Positions 15,157 through 22,781 of a DNA stretch of 41,564 bases are shown here, piece after piece. The notes under the pieces are model-generated. The model saw only the letters and a program-made list of their open reading frames with translations, made no database searches and was not told where the DNA came from. Position numbers and translations under genes: made by a program. Each line of letters starts with the position of its first letter. Position 1 is the first letter of the stretch. This stretch comes from an uncultured Spartobacteria bacterium (GTDB lineage Bacteria; Verrucomicrobiota; Verrucomicrobiia; Chthoniobacterales; Chthoniobacteraceae). The stretch covers positions 1-41,564 of the forward strand of contig CAIURC010000106.1 of the NCBI GenBank assembly GCA_903901425.1. The letters are read 5' to 3'.

Positions 15157-16538
15157 TTCTTCCGAATCACTATTAAGGTTATGTCATCGTGCTGCGGCGT
15201 CTGTCCCACGAAGGACCTCAAATCCTCCGTCAACCGCGCCAAAACACCGGCCGCTCCGTCACCCGCGCTCGAAACCACCGAACGGATCACATTCTCTAGC
15301 CCGAACTCGGCCCCGGCACTGTCCAAAGCCTCCGTGACCCCGTCCGTGTAGAGTACCAAACAATCGCCGGCCTCAAGCGTCAGGGAAAAATCGCCCGTGA
15401 TTCTACCGAACACCTTCCCGCTGTCAATTCCCACCGCCATCCCCGGCGGACACACCCGCGTCACCGAACGATCCCGGTGATGGTACCAAATCGGCGCGTC
15501 ATGCCCCGCGCGGCTCAACGTGATCTCCCCAGAATCCCGCCTCAGAATCGCGTACGCCATGCTGATGAACATGTCCTCACGAATGTCCGGAAACAACTGC
15601 CCGTTCACCAACCGGAGCGTCTCCGCCGCTGACACTTTCCCCGCCGCCTGTGCCCGCAACACGCTCCGGCACATTGCCATGATCAAAGACGCCGGCACCC
15701 CTTTGCCCGACACATCCGCAATCGCCACCCCGCACCGCTCCTCGTCCACCTCGATGTAATCGTAATAATCCCCGCTCACCTGCCGCGCCGGAAGGTTCAT
15801 CCCGCAAATCTCAAACCCCGAGAGTTCCGGAGCCCGAGAAGGCAGAAGAATCCGCTGCACCTCATGCGCCACCTGCAGGTCTTGATCCAAACGCCTCTTC
15901 TCCGCCGCTTCCGAAAAAATAAACGCGTTGTAAATCGCAAATGCGGACTGCTCGGCAATGCCCTGGAAAATCTTTAAAGCCGCCGCCGGAAACCCCTCCC
16001 TGCCCGCGCGCCGGCCCAGCAGCAAAAGGCCCATCCTCTGAGTCCCATACACCAACGGCGCCACCATCACAGGCGCCGCTGCCACTCCACGCTGGATCCC
16101 ATTCTCGCCTGCCATGACCGGCCGCTGTTCGCGCCATGCCGCCGCAATCAGATCCACGTACATCGGGCATCCCCGGGACACGAAACTGGGCCGCAACCGG
16201 TCACCCGACCGGTCCACCAGATACAATCCCCCAATATCCGCGCCCAGAATCCTCTGGCTGCCCTCGACGATCAACCGGTGCAAATCCTTGGGATCGTTTT
16301 CCGTGGAAACCGCGGCACCCAAGCCGTGAAAAAACTCGAGAACCAGCGCCTCCTCCGTCTCCAAGCGCTCCCGTTCCTTCCTGAGAACCTCGATCTCCCG
16401 GGCCTGCTCCTCCAACGCACGCTCCCGCCTTCCAAGGTCCGTCTCCAAACTCACGCACCGGAGCTCCGAACGCCGGTTCAAAAGCCACATCCCCACCGCA
16501 CCCGCAGACACAAATCCGAGCAGTGGCAGTTCCCACAT
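15153..16538 (-). CDS. GAF-SpoIIE (RsbU-type) protein serine phosphatase
   Basis: A 461-residue protein. One N-terminal membrane helix (residues 2-20) is followed by a coiled coil (RERALEEQAREIEVLRKERERLE). A GAF-like sensor domain lies around residues 75-215 (LVEGSQRILGADIGGLYLVD). A PP2C-type SpoIIE phosphatase domain lies around 230-460, with metal-binding blocks VSGDYYDYIEV near residue 256 and AIADVSGKGVPASL, and DCLVLYTDGVTEA near the end. Such phosphatases dephosphorylate STAS anti-sigma antagonists to free a sigma factor. The STAS gene is immediately upstream (six-base gap). The ligand sensed by the GAF domain is unknown. No matching anti-sigma kinase is in the window. Confidence 0.88.
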   Translation of the reverse strand: MWELPLLGFVSAGAVGMWLLNRRSELRCVSLETDLGRRERALEEQAREIEVLRKERERLETEEALVLEFFHGLGAAVSTENDPKDLHRLIVEGSQRILGADIGGLYLVDRSGDRLRPSFVSRGCPMYVDLIAAAWREQRPVMAGENGIQRGVAAAPVMVAPLVYGTQRMGLLLLGRRAGREGFPAAALKIFQGIAEQSAFAIYNAFIFSEAAEKRRLDQDLQVAHEVQRILLPSRAPELSGFEICGMNLPARQVSGDYYDYIEVDEERCGVAIADVSGKGVPASLIMAMCRSVLRAQAAGKVSAAETLRLVNGQLFPDIREDMFISMAYAILRRDSGEITLSRAGHDAPIWYHHRDRSVTRVCPPGMAVGIDSGKVFGRITGDFSLTLEAGDCLVLYTDGVTEALDSAGAEFGLENVIRSVVSSAGDGAAGVLARLTEDLRSFVGQTPQHDDITLIVIRKK

Positions 16539-16544
16539 CGTGTC

Positions 16545-17081
16545 TCAGCCCGAATTCCTCAAGTCCTCCTTGAGGTACTTCAGGACATCCTTGAACTTCG
16601 CTGCGTTCTCCGGATTCGCCTCCACACAGGCCTCGTGCGCCTCCAGCATCGTCCGCGCACGCGCCTCCTTGTCCTCCTCCGCCACCGGCAACGCCTCGCG
16701 TGCCGCATTCGCCGCATTCGCCGCATTCGCCGCATTCGCCGCAGCCCCCGCCCCCCCCTCGCCAGTCTCCATCCGGAAAAGCTGGTCCAACCCCAGGTTC
16801 GCCAGCAAATCCCGGTTCCGCTCGTTCAAATTCACCACCCGCAACTCTCCCTCCCCGAGGTCGTTCAAACGCAGCGCAATCCCGGCCAGCGTCCCCATGA
16901 AAGTCGAATCCATCACCGGACAGTTCCTCAAATCCACCGCAAAATCGCGGTACCCGCGCTCCGTCATCTCCCGGGCAAACTCTTTCAACCCCCCACTGTT
17001 GAGGAAAGACCCCTTCCCCTCCACACGCACCCAGACCCTTTGATTCTCGGTCCCCACCAAAATGGAAGGCACGGCGTTCAC
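16545..17081 (-). CDS. STAS-domain anti-anti-sigma factor with Ala/Asn repeat linker
   Basis: A 178-residue protein. Residues about 5-110 form a STAS domain with the phosphorylation loop CPVMDSTFMGTL; the candidate regulatory serine is S59. Strand and helix order (VWVRVEGKGSF, FAVDLRNC, ELRVVNLNER, LLANLGLDQLF) agrees with SpoIIAA/RsbV. An Ala-Asn-Ala repeat linker encoded by a perfect 9-base tandem repeat follows. A C-terminal helical tail (LEAHEACVEANPENAAKFKDVL) is longer than in classical antagonists. In partner switching, the unphosphorylated form binds an anti-sigma kinase. The adjacent SpoIIE phosphatase is the probable activator. The start at 17081 follows the exported-protein gene by 48 bases. 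Confidence 0.85.
   Translation of the reverse strand: MNAVPSILVGTENQRVWVRVEGKGSFLNSGGLKEFAREMTERGYRDFAVDLRNCPVMDSTFMGTLAGIALRLNDLGEGELRVVNLNERNRDLLANLGLDQLFRMETGEGGAGAAANAANAANAANAAREALPVAEEDKEARARTMLEAHEACVEANPENAAKFKDVLKYLKEDLRNSG
16702..16743. repeat. 9-bp tandem repeat inside the STAS gene
   Basis: Four perfect copies of GCCGCATTC (16702-16737) and a partial fifth (16738-16743) lie in frame in the STAS gene and encode the Asn-Ala-Ala linker on the minus strand. Because the unit is a multiple of three, copy-number change by slippage would alter linker length without breaking the frame. Confidence 0.9.
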
Positions 17082-17129
17082 AGATTCAATTCCTCAAACA
17101 ACCTCGCACATCCCTGATCCGTTTCCAGC

Positions 17130-17651
17130 TTAGTTCCAGAGAAACGACTGGCTCAATGCAACCACCTTGCCCTCCTCGATGATCAGCGCGCGCCATGCCG
17201 TCACACGCCCATCCTGAAGGTGCTCGTCTCCAATCACCTCAAAACTCGACTGCTGGTTCCCCTTGGCCGCCGTGTAAGTCCGTTCGATTGCTTGCACAAA
17301 ATTCCCCAGTTTCTCCAGCCGGTACTCGAACCGGACCGTCACGTCTGCCACACGGTCCGTCCGCCAAAAAAATGTGTAGTAGTTCCCGAAGCGTTCCCTC
17401 AAATCCGCGTTCGTGACCGCTCCATAGTTGCGGTGCTGCCTCTCAAAGGACAGCATCCGGTTCACCCCGGATTGCCCGTTCATGGTCCTTTCGTTTAAAA
17501 AATGCTTCGTCTTCTGGAACCGAATGGCGTCGTCCAATGCCAGCGGTAACACCTCAGCCCGGTCCAAACGCCGCGCTGGCTCCTTCGCGCGCCCCGGTTC
17601 CACCTTGAAAAGGCACACCGCCAGCGCCACCACGTACACGATGCGATTCAT
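17130..17651 (-). CDS. Exported protein of unknown function heading the STAS/chaperone cluster
   Basis: A 173-residue protein with a clear N-terminal signal sequence (MNRIVYVVALAVCLF followed by KVEPGRAKE). The mature part is basic and mixed alpha/beta, with FQKTKHFLNER, FGNYYTFFWRT and VTVRFEYRLEKLG. I do not recognise a family. The stretch TVRFEYR followed by WRALIIEEGKVVALSQSFLW looks like beta-sheet ending, and a lipid- or surface-binding fold is possible but unsupported. A TTGACA promoter lies just upstream. The gene is 48 bases before the STAS gene, so it may be the first gene of the stress operon. The open frame continues upstream on this strand, but that extension overlaps the ligase gene and lacks coding character, so the start at 17651 was chosen. 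Confidence 0.7.
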   Translation of the reverse strand: MNRIVYVVALAVCLFKVEPGRAKEPARRLDRAEVLPLALDDAIRFQKTKHFLNERTMNGQSGVNRMLSFERQHRNYGAVTNADLRERFGNYYTFFWRTDRVADVTVRFEYRLEKLGNFVQAIERTYTAAKGNQQSSFEVIGDEHLQDGRVTAWRALIIEEGKVVALSQSFLWN

Positions 17652-17662
17652 AACTTCCCGCC

Positions 17663-17692
17663 ACACTACGCCAGCCCCGGCAAAAGTGTCAA
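17663..17692 (-). promoter_or_regulatory. Candidate sigma-70-type promoter for the minus-strand stress operon
   Basis: On the minus strand there is a perfect TTGACA (17687-17692) and TAGTGT (17663-17668), separated by 18 bases. The expected transcript start falls a few bases before the ATG at 17651. It sits in the 57-base gap between two divergent genes. The -35 is perfect and the -10 is moderate, so the call is plausible rather than firm. Confidence 0.45.
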
Positions 17693-17708
17693 TTGATCGC
17701 CTCCACCC

Positions 17709-20396
17709 GTGATCCACGCCCTCGCACACCGCGGCATCCATCTCCCGGCCCAGAACCTCTGGCTCGACCCCTGGGATCCCCGCGATTTCGCGTTCGTTTC
17801 CCACGCCCACGCCGATCACATCGCTCCTCACTCCCACATTCTCGCCTCCCCAGACACGCTCAGGCTCCTCCAAATCCGCCTCCCGTCCTCCCTCAACCAC
17901 ACCGCACTCCCGTTCCTCACCCCGTACACCCACCAAAACGCAGTCCTCCAACTCCTCCCCGCAGGACACATCGCCGGCTCCGCGCAACTCCACCTCCAGG
18001 ACGATTCCGGTTCCCTCCTCTACACCGGCGACTTTTCCCTCCGCCCAAACCCGTCCTGCCAGCCCGCCCAGTGGCTCCCTGCTGAAACCCTCGTGATGGA
18101 GACCACCTTCGGCCTCCCTCACTTCGAGTTCCCACCCACCCAGCGCACCGTGTCGGAGATCCTCGATTTCTGTTCCCAAACCCTGACGGACGGCGCCGTT
18201 CCCATCCTGCTCGCGTATCCCCTGGGCAAGTCCCAGGAAATCCTCTGGGAACTCCTGAGCGCCGGGATGCCCACCATGCTCCATCCCTCCGCGTTCACCC
18301 TCACCGAGGTTTACCGCAAAATCGACCCCGATTTCCCCGCGAACTACCGCAAATTCCTGCTCAGTGAAATCGAGGGCCACGTCCTCATCTGCCCACCTTC
18401 CGTCCTCCGTTCGCCCTTCCTTTCCAGGATCCGGCGGCCCCGCACGGCCATCCTCACCGGCTGGGCCCTCGATCCTTCCGCCCGGTTCCGCTACGGCACC
18501 GATGCTGCCTTCCCACTCAGCGACCACGCCGGTTACGACGACCTCCTCCGCTACGTTGAACTGGTGCAACCCAAACGCGTCCTCACCACGCACGGTTATG
18601 CCTCCGAATTCGCTGCCGACCTCCGCAGGCGCGGCATCGAAGCATGGTCGCTCCACGGCCAAAACCAACTCGAACTCCAGTTCGGCTGGACACCCACCCA
18701 GTCCGCTCAGCCTCCGAGCCCGCCCCCCCACGCATCAGCCGCCTCCCCCCCATCCGAATTGCTCCAACTCGCCCTCTGTGCCGAGGAAATCCGCACCCTC
18801 TCCAGCCGCAACCTCAAACTCCAACGCCTCAGCTCACTTCTCCAAAGCTTGCCCTCGCCGCAACTTGGCCTTGCCGCCCTCTTTCTCTCCGGTCGCCCAT
18901 TCCCGCAGTCCGATTCCCGCTCTCTTCAAACCGGTTGGAGCCTGATCCGCAAGGCTCTCCTCGCCGCCTCGGGCATCGGGGAACTCAAGTTCCGCGAAAT
19001 CTCGAGTCGCCACCGCGATCCTGGGCCGACCGCTCTTGAAGCTCTGGAGAACACCCCAAAACCACCCTCATTCTCCCTCCAGGGCGCCGCTGACTTCTTT
19101 AACTCACTCGCCGCCACTCCGGGGGCCACACGGAAACTCGACCTCCTCACACGCACCTTTTCCCATGGGGCGCCCATGGAGTGCTCTTATCTGGTGCGCA
19201 TCCTCACCGGTGAACTCCGGATGGGGCTCGGCGAGGGACTCGTCGAAGAGGCCCTCGCACTCGCCTCCCAGTGTTCAGTGGCCGAAATCCGCCGCGCCCA
19301 GATGCTTCTCGGCGACCTTTCAGAAACCGCGCGCAGGGCGCGGTCGGGCCAACTCGCCACCGCAGACCTCCAGCTTTTCCGACCGCTCCAGTGCATGCTG
19401 GCTCACCCGGAGCCGAAACCCGATTCGGCATGGACACGGGTTCAGGCTTCGGACACCCCGGCGCTCTGGTGGGCGGAACCGAAACTGGACGGAATCCGGG
19501 CCCAACTCCACAGCCAGCCTGAACGCGCCGAACTCTTCAGCAGAGACCTGCGGCCCCTCGCTGAACAGTTTCCTGAAATCGTCCGTGCCGCAGCCGAACT
19601 CCAGATCTCAGCGGTTCTGGACGGCGAAATCGTGGCCATTGGAACCAACGGCCGTTTCAGCTTTGCCCAACTCCAGAAACGCCTGGGCCGCAAGAACGTC
19701 GAAGACTGGTTTTCCCAGCCCACACCTGTCCTTTTCTGTTGCTTCGATCTTCTTCATTTCGAGGGCCGATCCCTGCTTCAGACCCCACTCCGGGAACGCC
19801 GCGCTCTGCTAGAAAAGCTCCCTTTGCCGGAGGGCTTCAAGGTTCTGCCAGCATCACCCGTGGGGTCGCTCGACGAACTCCGGAACCTGTTCCGGGAAGC
19901 ACGCGCCGCGGGCCACGAGGGGCTCATCCTTAAAAACAGCGGATCGCTGTACTCGCCGGGCCAACGCGGCTTGGAATGGCTCAAGCTCAAACAGGCGCTC
20001 GGAACACTCGACGTGGTGGTGGTCGCAGCCCAGCAAGGACACGGCCGACGCCGCCATCTCCTCAGCGACCTGACGTTCGCCATCCGCGATCCTGCCTCCG
20101 ACACCCTCCTCCCCATCGGCAAAGCCTACTCTGGCCTCACCAACGCTGAACTGGAGGAACTCACCGCCCATTTCAAGTCCACCACCCTGCGGACCGAAGG
20201 CAGCCGGTGCGAGGTCCTGCCCTCCATCGTTCTCGAGGTCGCTTTTGATCGCCTGCAACCCAGTACCCGCCACGCCAGCGGACTGGCCATGCGATTTCCC
20301 CGTATCAAATCCATCCGGAAGGACAAGACCCCCTCCGAAATCGATACCCTTCAGACCGCGCGCGCCCTGGCCGGACTTCCCGCCGAGCCTGCCTGA
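17709..20396 (+). CDS. Fusion: beta-lactamase-fold DNA exonuclease + ATP-dependent DNA ligase
   Basis: An 895-residue two-enzyme protein. Residues 1 to about 325 form a metallo-beta-lactamase nuclease with the H32-A-H34-A-D36-H37 metal motif, LLYTGDFSLRP, and a beta-CASP-like part ending LTTHGYASEFA. This matches the 'ligase-associated exonuclease' family. A Pro/Ser/Ala-rich linker (about 335-355) follows. Residues 360-570 match the ligase DNA-binding domain. The adenylation domain follows with the nucleophile in EPKLDGIRAQ (K592), then CFDLLHFEGR, EGLILKN and WLKLKQAL, and an OB-fold end. The start is a GTG at 17709. In most genomes these are separate neighbouring genes. The single chain should process and seal DNA ends, although the actual repair pathway is inferred. 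No Ku or polymerase gene is adjacent. Confidence 0.9.
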   Translation: MIHALAHRGIHLPAQNLWLDPWDPRDFAFVSHAHADHIAPHSHILASPDTLRLLQIRLPSSLNHTALPFLTPYTHQNAVLQLLPAGHIAGSAQLHLQDDSGSLLYTGDFSLRPNPSCQPAQWLPAETLVMETTFGLPHFEFPPTQRTVSEILDFCSQTLTDGAVPILLAYPLGKSQEILWELLSAGMPTMLHPSAFTLTEVYRKIDPDFPANYRKFLLSEIEGHVLICPPSVLRSPFLSRIRRPRTAILTGWALDPSARFRYGTDAAFPLSDHAGYDDLLRYVELVQPKRVLTTHGYASEFAADLRRRGIEAWSLHGQNQLELQFGWTPTQSAQPPSPPPHASAASPPSELLQLALCAEEIRTLSSRNLKLQRLSSLLQSLPSPQLGLAALFLSGRPFPQSDSRSLQTGWSLIRKALLAASGIGELKFREISSRHRDPGPTALEALENTPKPPSFSLQGAADFFNSLAATPGATRKLDLLTRTFSHGAPMECSYLVRILTGELRMGLGEGLVEEALALASQCSVAEIRRAQMLLGDLSETARRARSGQLATADLQLFRPLQCMLAHPEPKPDSAWTRVQASDTPALWWAEPKLDGIRAQLHSQPERAELFSRDLRPLAEQFPEIVRAAAELQISAVLDGEIVAIGTNGRFSFAQLQKRLGRKNVEDWFSQPTPVLFCCFDLLHFEGRSLLQTPLRERRALLEKLPLPEGFKVLPASPVGSLDELRNLFREARAAGHEGLILKNSGSLYSPGQRGLEWLKLKQALGTLDVVVVAAQQGHGRRRHLLSDLTFAIRDPASDTLLPIGKAYSGLTNAELEELTAHFKSTTLRTEGSRCEVLPSIVLEVAFDRLQPSTRHASGLAMRFPRIKSIRKDKTPSEIDTLQTARALAGLPAEPA

Positions 20397-20402
20397 AAAT
20401 GC

Positions 20403-20433
20403 AAAAACCCCGCACCATTCAGCGCGGGGTTTT
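20403..20433. terminator. Bidirectional terminator between ligase fusion and rpmA
   Basis: A perfect 10-bp stem (AAAACCCCGC at 20404-20413 with GCGGGGTTTT at 20424-20433) and a 10-base loop lie between two convergent stops. GC core plus T tract on either strand makes it functional in both directions. It would end the exonuclease-ligase transcript and the rplU-rpmA transcript. Confidence 0.85.
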
Positions 20434-20484
20434 GGAAAATTGCGTCTCAGGAGTCCGGCCAGTGCCAGACGGTGCCGGACCTGC

Positions 20485-20748
20485 TCAGTTGGACCCGACT
20501 GCCACGGCTGGATCCACATTGATCCGGCGGCCTTCACGGTCAAACCAGACCCGGCCATCCACCAAGGCGAACAGGGTGTAGTCGCGGCCCTGGCCGACGT
20601 TTTTCCCGGCGAGGAACTTGGTGCCGCGCTGGCGAATCAAAATGTTGCCTGCGACAACCTCCTGGCTGCCGAACTTCTTCACCCCGAGCCGCTTGCTTAC
20701 GCTGTCGCGGCCGTTCTTGACGCTTCCCTGACCTTTCTTGTGAGCCAT
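20485..20748 (-). CDS. rpmA: 50S ribosomal protein L27
   Basis: An 87-residue protein beginning [16 protein letters not shown], the conserved L27 N-terminus that reaches the peptidyl-transferase centre. [19 protein letters not shown] and the basic body agree with the family. No N-terminal extension needing cleavage, as found in Firmicutes, is present. It follows rplU by 51 bases, the standard rplU-rpmA order, and is followed by a bidirectional terminator. Confidence 0.97.
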   Translation of the reverse strand: MAHKKGQGSVKNGRDSVSKRLGVKKFGSQEVVAGNILIRQRGTKFLAGKNVGQGRDYTLFALVDGRVWFDREGRRINVDPAVAVGSN

Positions 20749-20799
20749 AGCTTTCTAAGCAGTTTTAAATGAGTTTCCTCAGTCGGTTTTTGCGTGGGT

Positions 20800-21111
20800 T
20801 CAAGCAGGAATGCTTGTGATCTTCAAACGGGTCAACTGACGGCGATGCCCAACCGTCCGGTGGTAGCCCTTCCGGCGGCGGTACTTGTAAGCCACCACCT
20901 TGTCGCCCTTCACCTGACCGAGCACCTCGGCCTGAACCGATGTGCCGGCCAGATCCGCGCCGCCCTTCACATTCACCCCGTCAGAAACCAGCAGCACTTC
21001 CGGGAAAGACTGCGTGGATCCCACCTCCACCGCCAGTTTCTCCACATCCAGAACTTCCCCCTGACTCACGCGGTACTGTTTTCCGCCCGTCTTGAAAATT
21101 GCGTATGCCAT
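20800..21111 (-). CDS. rplU: 50S ribosomal protein L21
   Basis: A 103-residue protein starting MAYAIFKTGGKQYRVSQGEVL, the diagnostic L21 opening. The ending KYRRRKGYHRTVGHRRQLTRLKI is the conserved rRNA-binding tail. First gene of the rplU-rpmA pair. The 187 bases upstream, back to the livF stop, contain no gene and would hold its promoter and leader. I found no convincing promoter hexamers or leader fold there. Confidence 0.97.
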   Translation of the reverse strand: MAYAIFKTGGKQYRVSQGEVLDVEKLAVEVGSTQSFPEVLLVSDGVNVKGGADLAGTSVQAEVLGQVKGDKVVAYKYRRRKGYHRTVGHRRQLTRLKITSIPA

Positions 21112-21298
21112 ATGTAACTCGTTTTGACCGTCGCTGTTCGTGAAAATTAAGGCCGGCCCAGCTCACAGCCGGATCCGATCAATGAAAATGGGAGGCGGAG
21201 GCTGCCATGACGAGGACACTCTGCCAAGAAGTTTTTCGCAGTTTCCAAAGACCTTCTTCAGCAGCGCGTCCCAGAGAAGGCTCTGCCCCCCTCGGAAT

Positions 21299-22009
21299 TC
21301 AGCCTCCGCCGAGGTACGCCTCACGCACCCGGGCATTGGTCCGAAGCACCTCCGCACGGTCCTCAAGCAGAATCCGCCCCGTCTCCAGCACGTAGCCGTA
21401 ATGCGAGATTTCAAGCGCCATGTGCGCGCTCTGCTCCACCAGAAGGATCGTCAGCCCCAGTTGCCGGTTGATCTCCACAATCTTTTGGAAAATCGTCTGC
21501 ACCAACTTCGGCGCAATCCCCAACGAAGGCTCGTCCAGGAGCAGACACTTGGGACGGCTCATCAAGGCCCGGCCGATTGCCAGCATCTGCTGTTCCCCCC
21601 CGGAAAGGGTCCCTGCCTGCTGCCACAGCCGTTCCTGCAACCGGGGGAACACGCCGTAGACAAATTCCAAGTCGCGCTTCACCCCCTCCGCGTCCCTCCT
21701 CAAATACGCCCCCATTCGGAGGTTTTCGATCACGCTGAGGTTTGCAAACACCATCCGCCCCTCGGGCGAATGCGCAAGACCGCGCGCCACCAGTTCGTGC
21801 GCCGCACACCGCGTCACATCCAGCCCCTCCAACAACACCTGACCCCGCCGTGCCCGCAACAACCCGGAAATCGCACGCAGGGTCGTCGTCTTTCCAGCCC
21901 CGTTCGCCCCGATCAAAGTCACGATCCGGCCCGTCTCCACCTTCAAAGAAATCCCGTGCAACGCCGTGATCGCCCCGTACCCAACCTCCAAGTCCCTTAC
22001 TTCAAGCAT
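21299..22009 (-). CDS. livF: Branched-chain amino-acid ABC transporter ATPase LivF
   Basis: A 236-residue ABC ATPase starting MLEVRDLEVGYG. Walker A GANGAGKTT, signature LSGGEQQMLAIGRALM, Walker B CLLLDEPSLGI and the LivF-typical EINRQLGLTILLVEQ are all intact. The start at 22009 overlaps the livG stop by eight bases. A longer in-frame start would add ten basic residues and extend further into livG. It is the last gene of the liv operon and pairs with LivG to energise hydrophobic amino-acid uptake. Confidence 0.93.
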   Translation of the reverse strand: MLEVRDLEVGYGAITALHGISLKVETGRIVTLIGANGAGKTTTLRAISGLLRARRGQVLLEGLDVTRCAAHELVARGLAHSPEGRMVFANLSVIENLRMGAYLRRDAEGVKRDLEFVYGVFPRLQERLWQQAGTLSGGEQQMLAIGRALMSRPKCLLLDEPSLGIAPKLVQTIFQKIVEINRQLGLTILLVEQSAHMALEISHYGYVLETGRILLEDRAEVLRTNARVREAYLGGG

Positions 22010-22781
22010 CCGCCACCTCCTGCCCCAGATACGCCGCAATCACGTTCGGATTCCGCCGGATTTCCACCGGCGACCCCTCCGCGATCTTCCGCCCGTAATC
22101 GAGCACCGCGATCCGCTCACAAACCGACATCACCACCTTCATGTCGTGTTCGACCAGCAGCACCGAAATCTTGAACCGCTCCTGCACCAATCGGATCAAC
22201 CGCGCCAACTCCACCTTCTCCGTCGGGTTCATTCCGGCTGCAGGCTCGTCCAGCAACAGCAACCGCGGACTGGTGGCCAGCGCCCGCACAATCTCCAGAC
22301 GCCGCTGCTCGCCGTAGGGCAACCCCAGCGCGTTCTCCTGACACCGCTCCTCCAGACCAAAAATCGCCAGAAGCTCGCGCGCCTTGGATTCCACGCCCCG
22401 TTCAGACTCCCGCGCCTGATTACCCCTCCAAAGCGCCTGCCTCCATCCATCCCTGCGGTGCAACTGCATCGCTGCACGCACGTTGTCCAGCACACTCATC
22501 GAACCAAACAGCCGGATGTTCTGAAAGGTACGCGCCATGCCCATCCGGGTCCGGTGATGCGGCCTCAGCCCAAGCAGCCCCCGGCCGCCAAACAAAACCT
22601 GCCCGGAGGTGGGCTGATAAACCCCCGTGATAAGGTTGAACATCGTCGTTTTCCCGGCTCCGTTGGGCCCGATCAGCCCCACCAGCTCCCCATGCCCGAT
22701 GGACAGGTCCACCTCGGAAACCGCCGTTAACCCGCCAAACCGGATCGTCACTGCATCCAGTTGCAGAAGTTTCTCGCTCAC
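22002..22781 (-). CDS. livG: Branched-chain amino-acid ABC transporter ATPase LivG
   Basis: A 259-residue ABC ATPase. Walker A is GPNGAGKTT, the signature region is GLPYGEQRRLEIVRALA, Walker B is RLLLLDEPAAGMN, and the H-loop segment is VLLVEHDMKVVM. The ending DYGRKIAEGSPVEIRRNPNVIAAYLG is the LivG-type C-terminus that distinguishes it from LivF. It overlaps livM upstream by four bases and livF downstream by eight. Together the two ATPases drive the LivHM channel. Confidence 0.93.
   Translation of the reverse strand: MSEKLLQLDAVTIRFGGLTAVSEVDLSIGHGELVGLIGPNGAGKTTMFNLITGVYQPTSGQVLFGGRGLLGLRPHHRTRMGMARTFQNIRLFGSMSVLDNVRAAMQLHRRDGWRQALWRGNQARESERGVESKARELLAIFGLEERCQENALGLPYGEQRRLEIVRALATSPRLLLLDEPAAGMNPTEKVELARLIRLVQERFKISVLLVEHDMKVVMSVCERIAVLDYGRKIAEGSPVEIRRNPNVIAAYLGQEVADA

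Noticed and set aside
16702-16743. Tandem repeat considered as a CRISPR-like array
   Set aside because: Units are 9 bases with no spacers and lie in frame inside a coding gene.
17130-18731. A 533-codon minus-strand frame joining the exported protein to an upstream extension
   Set aside because: The upstream 360 codons overlap the exonuclease domain, which has clear metal-binding motifs. A signal peptide and a promoter fit a start at 17651.
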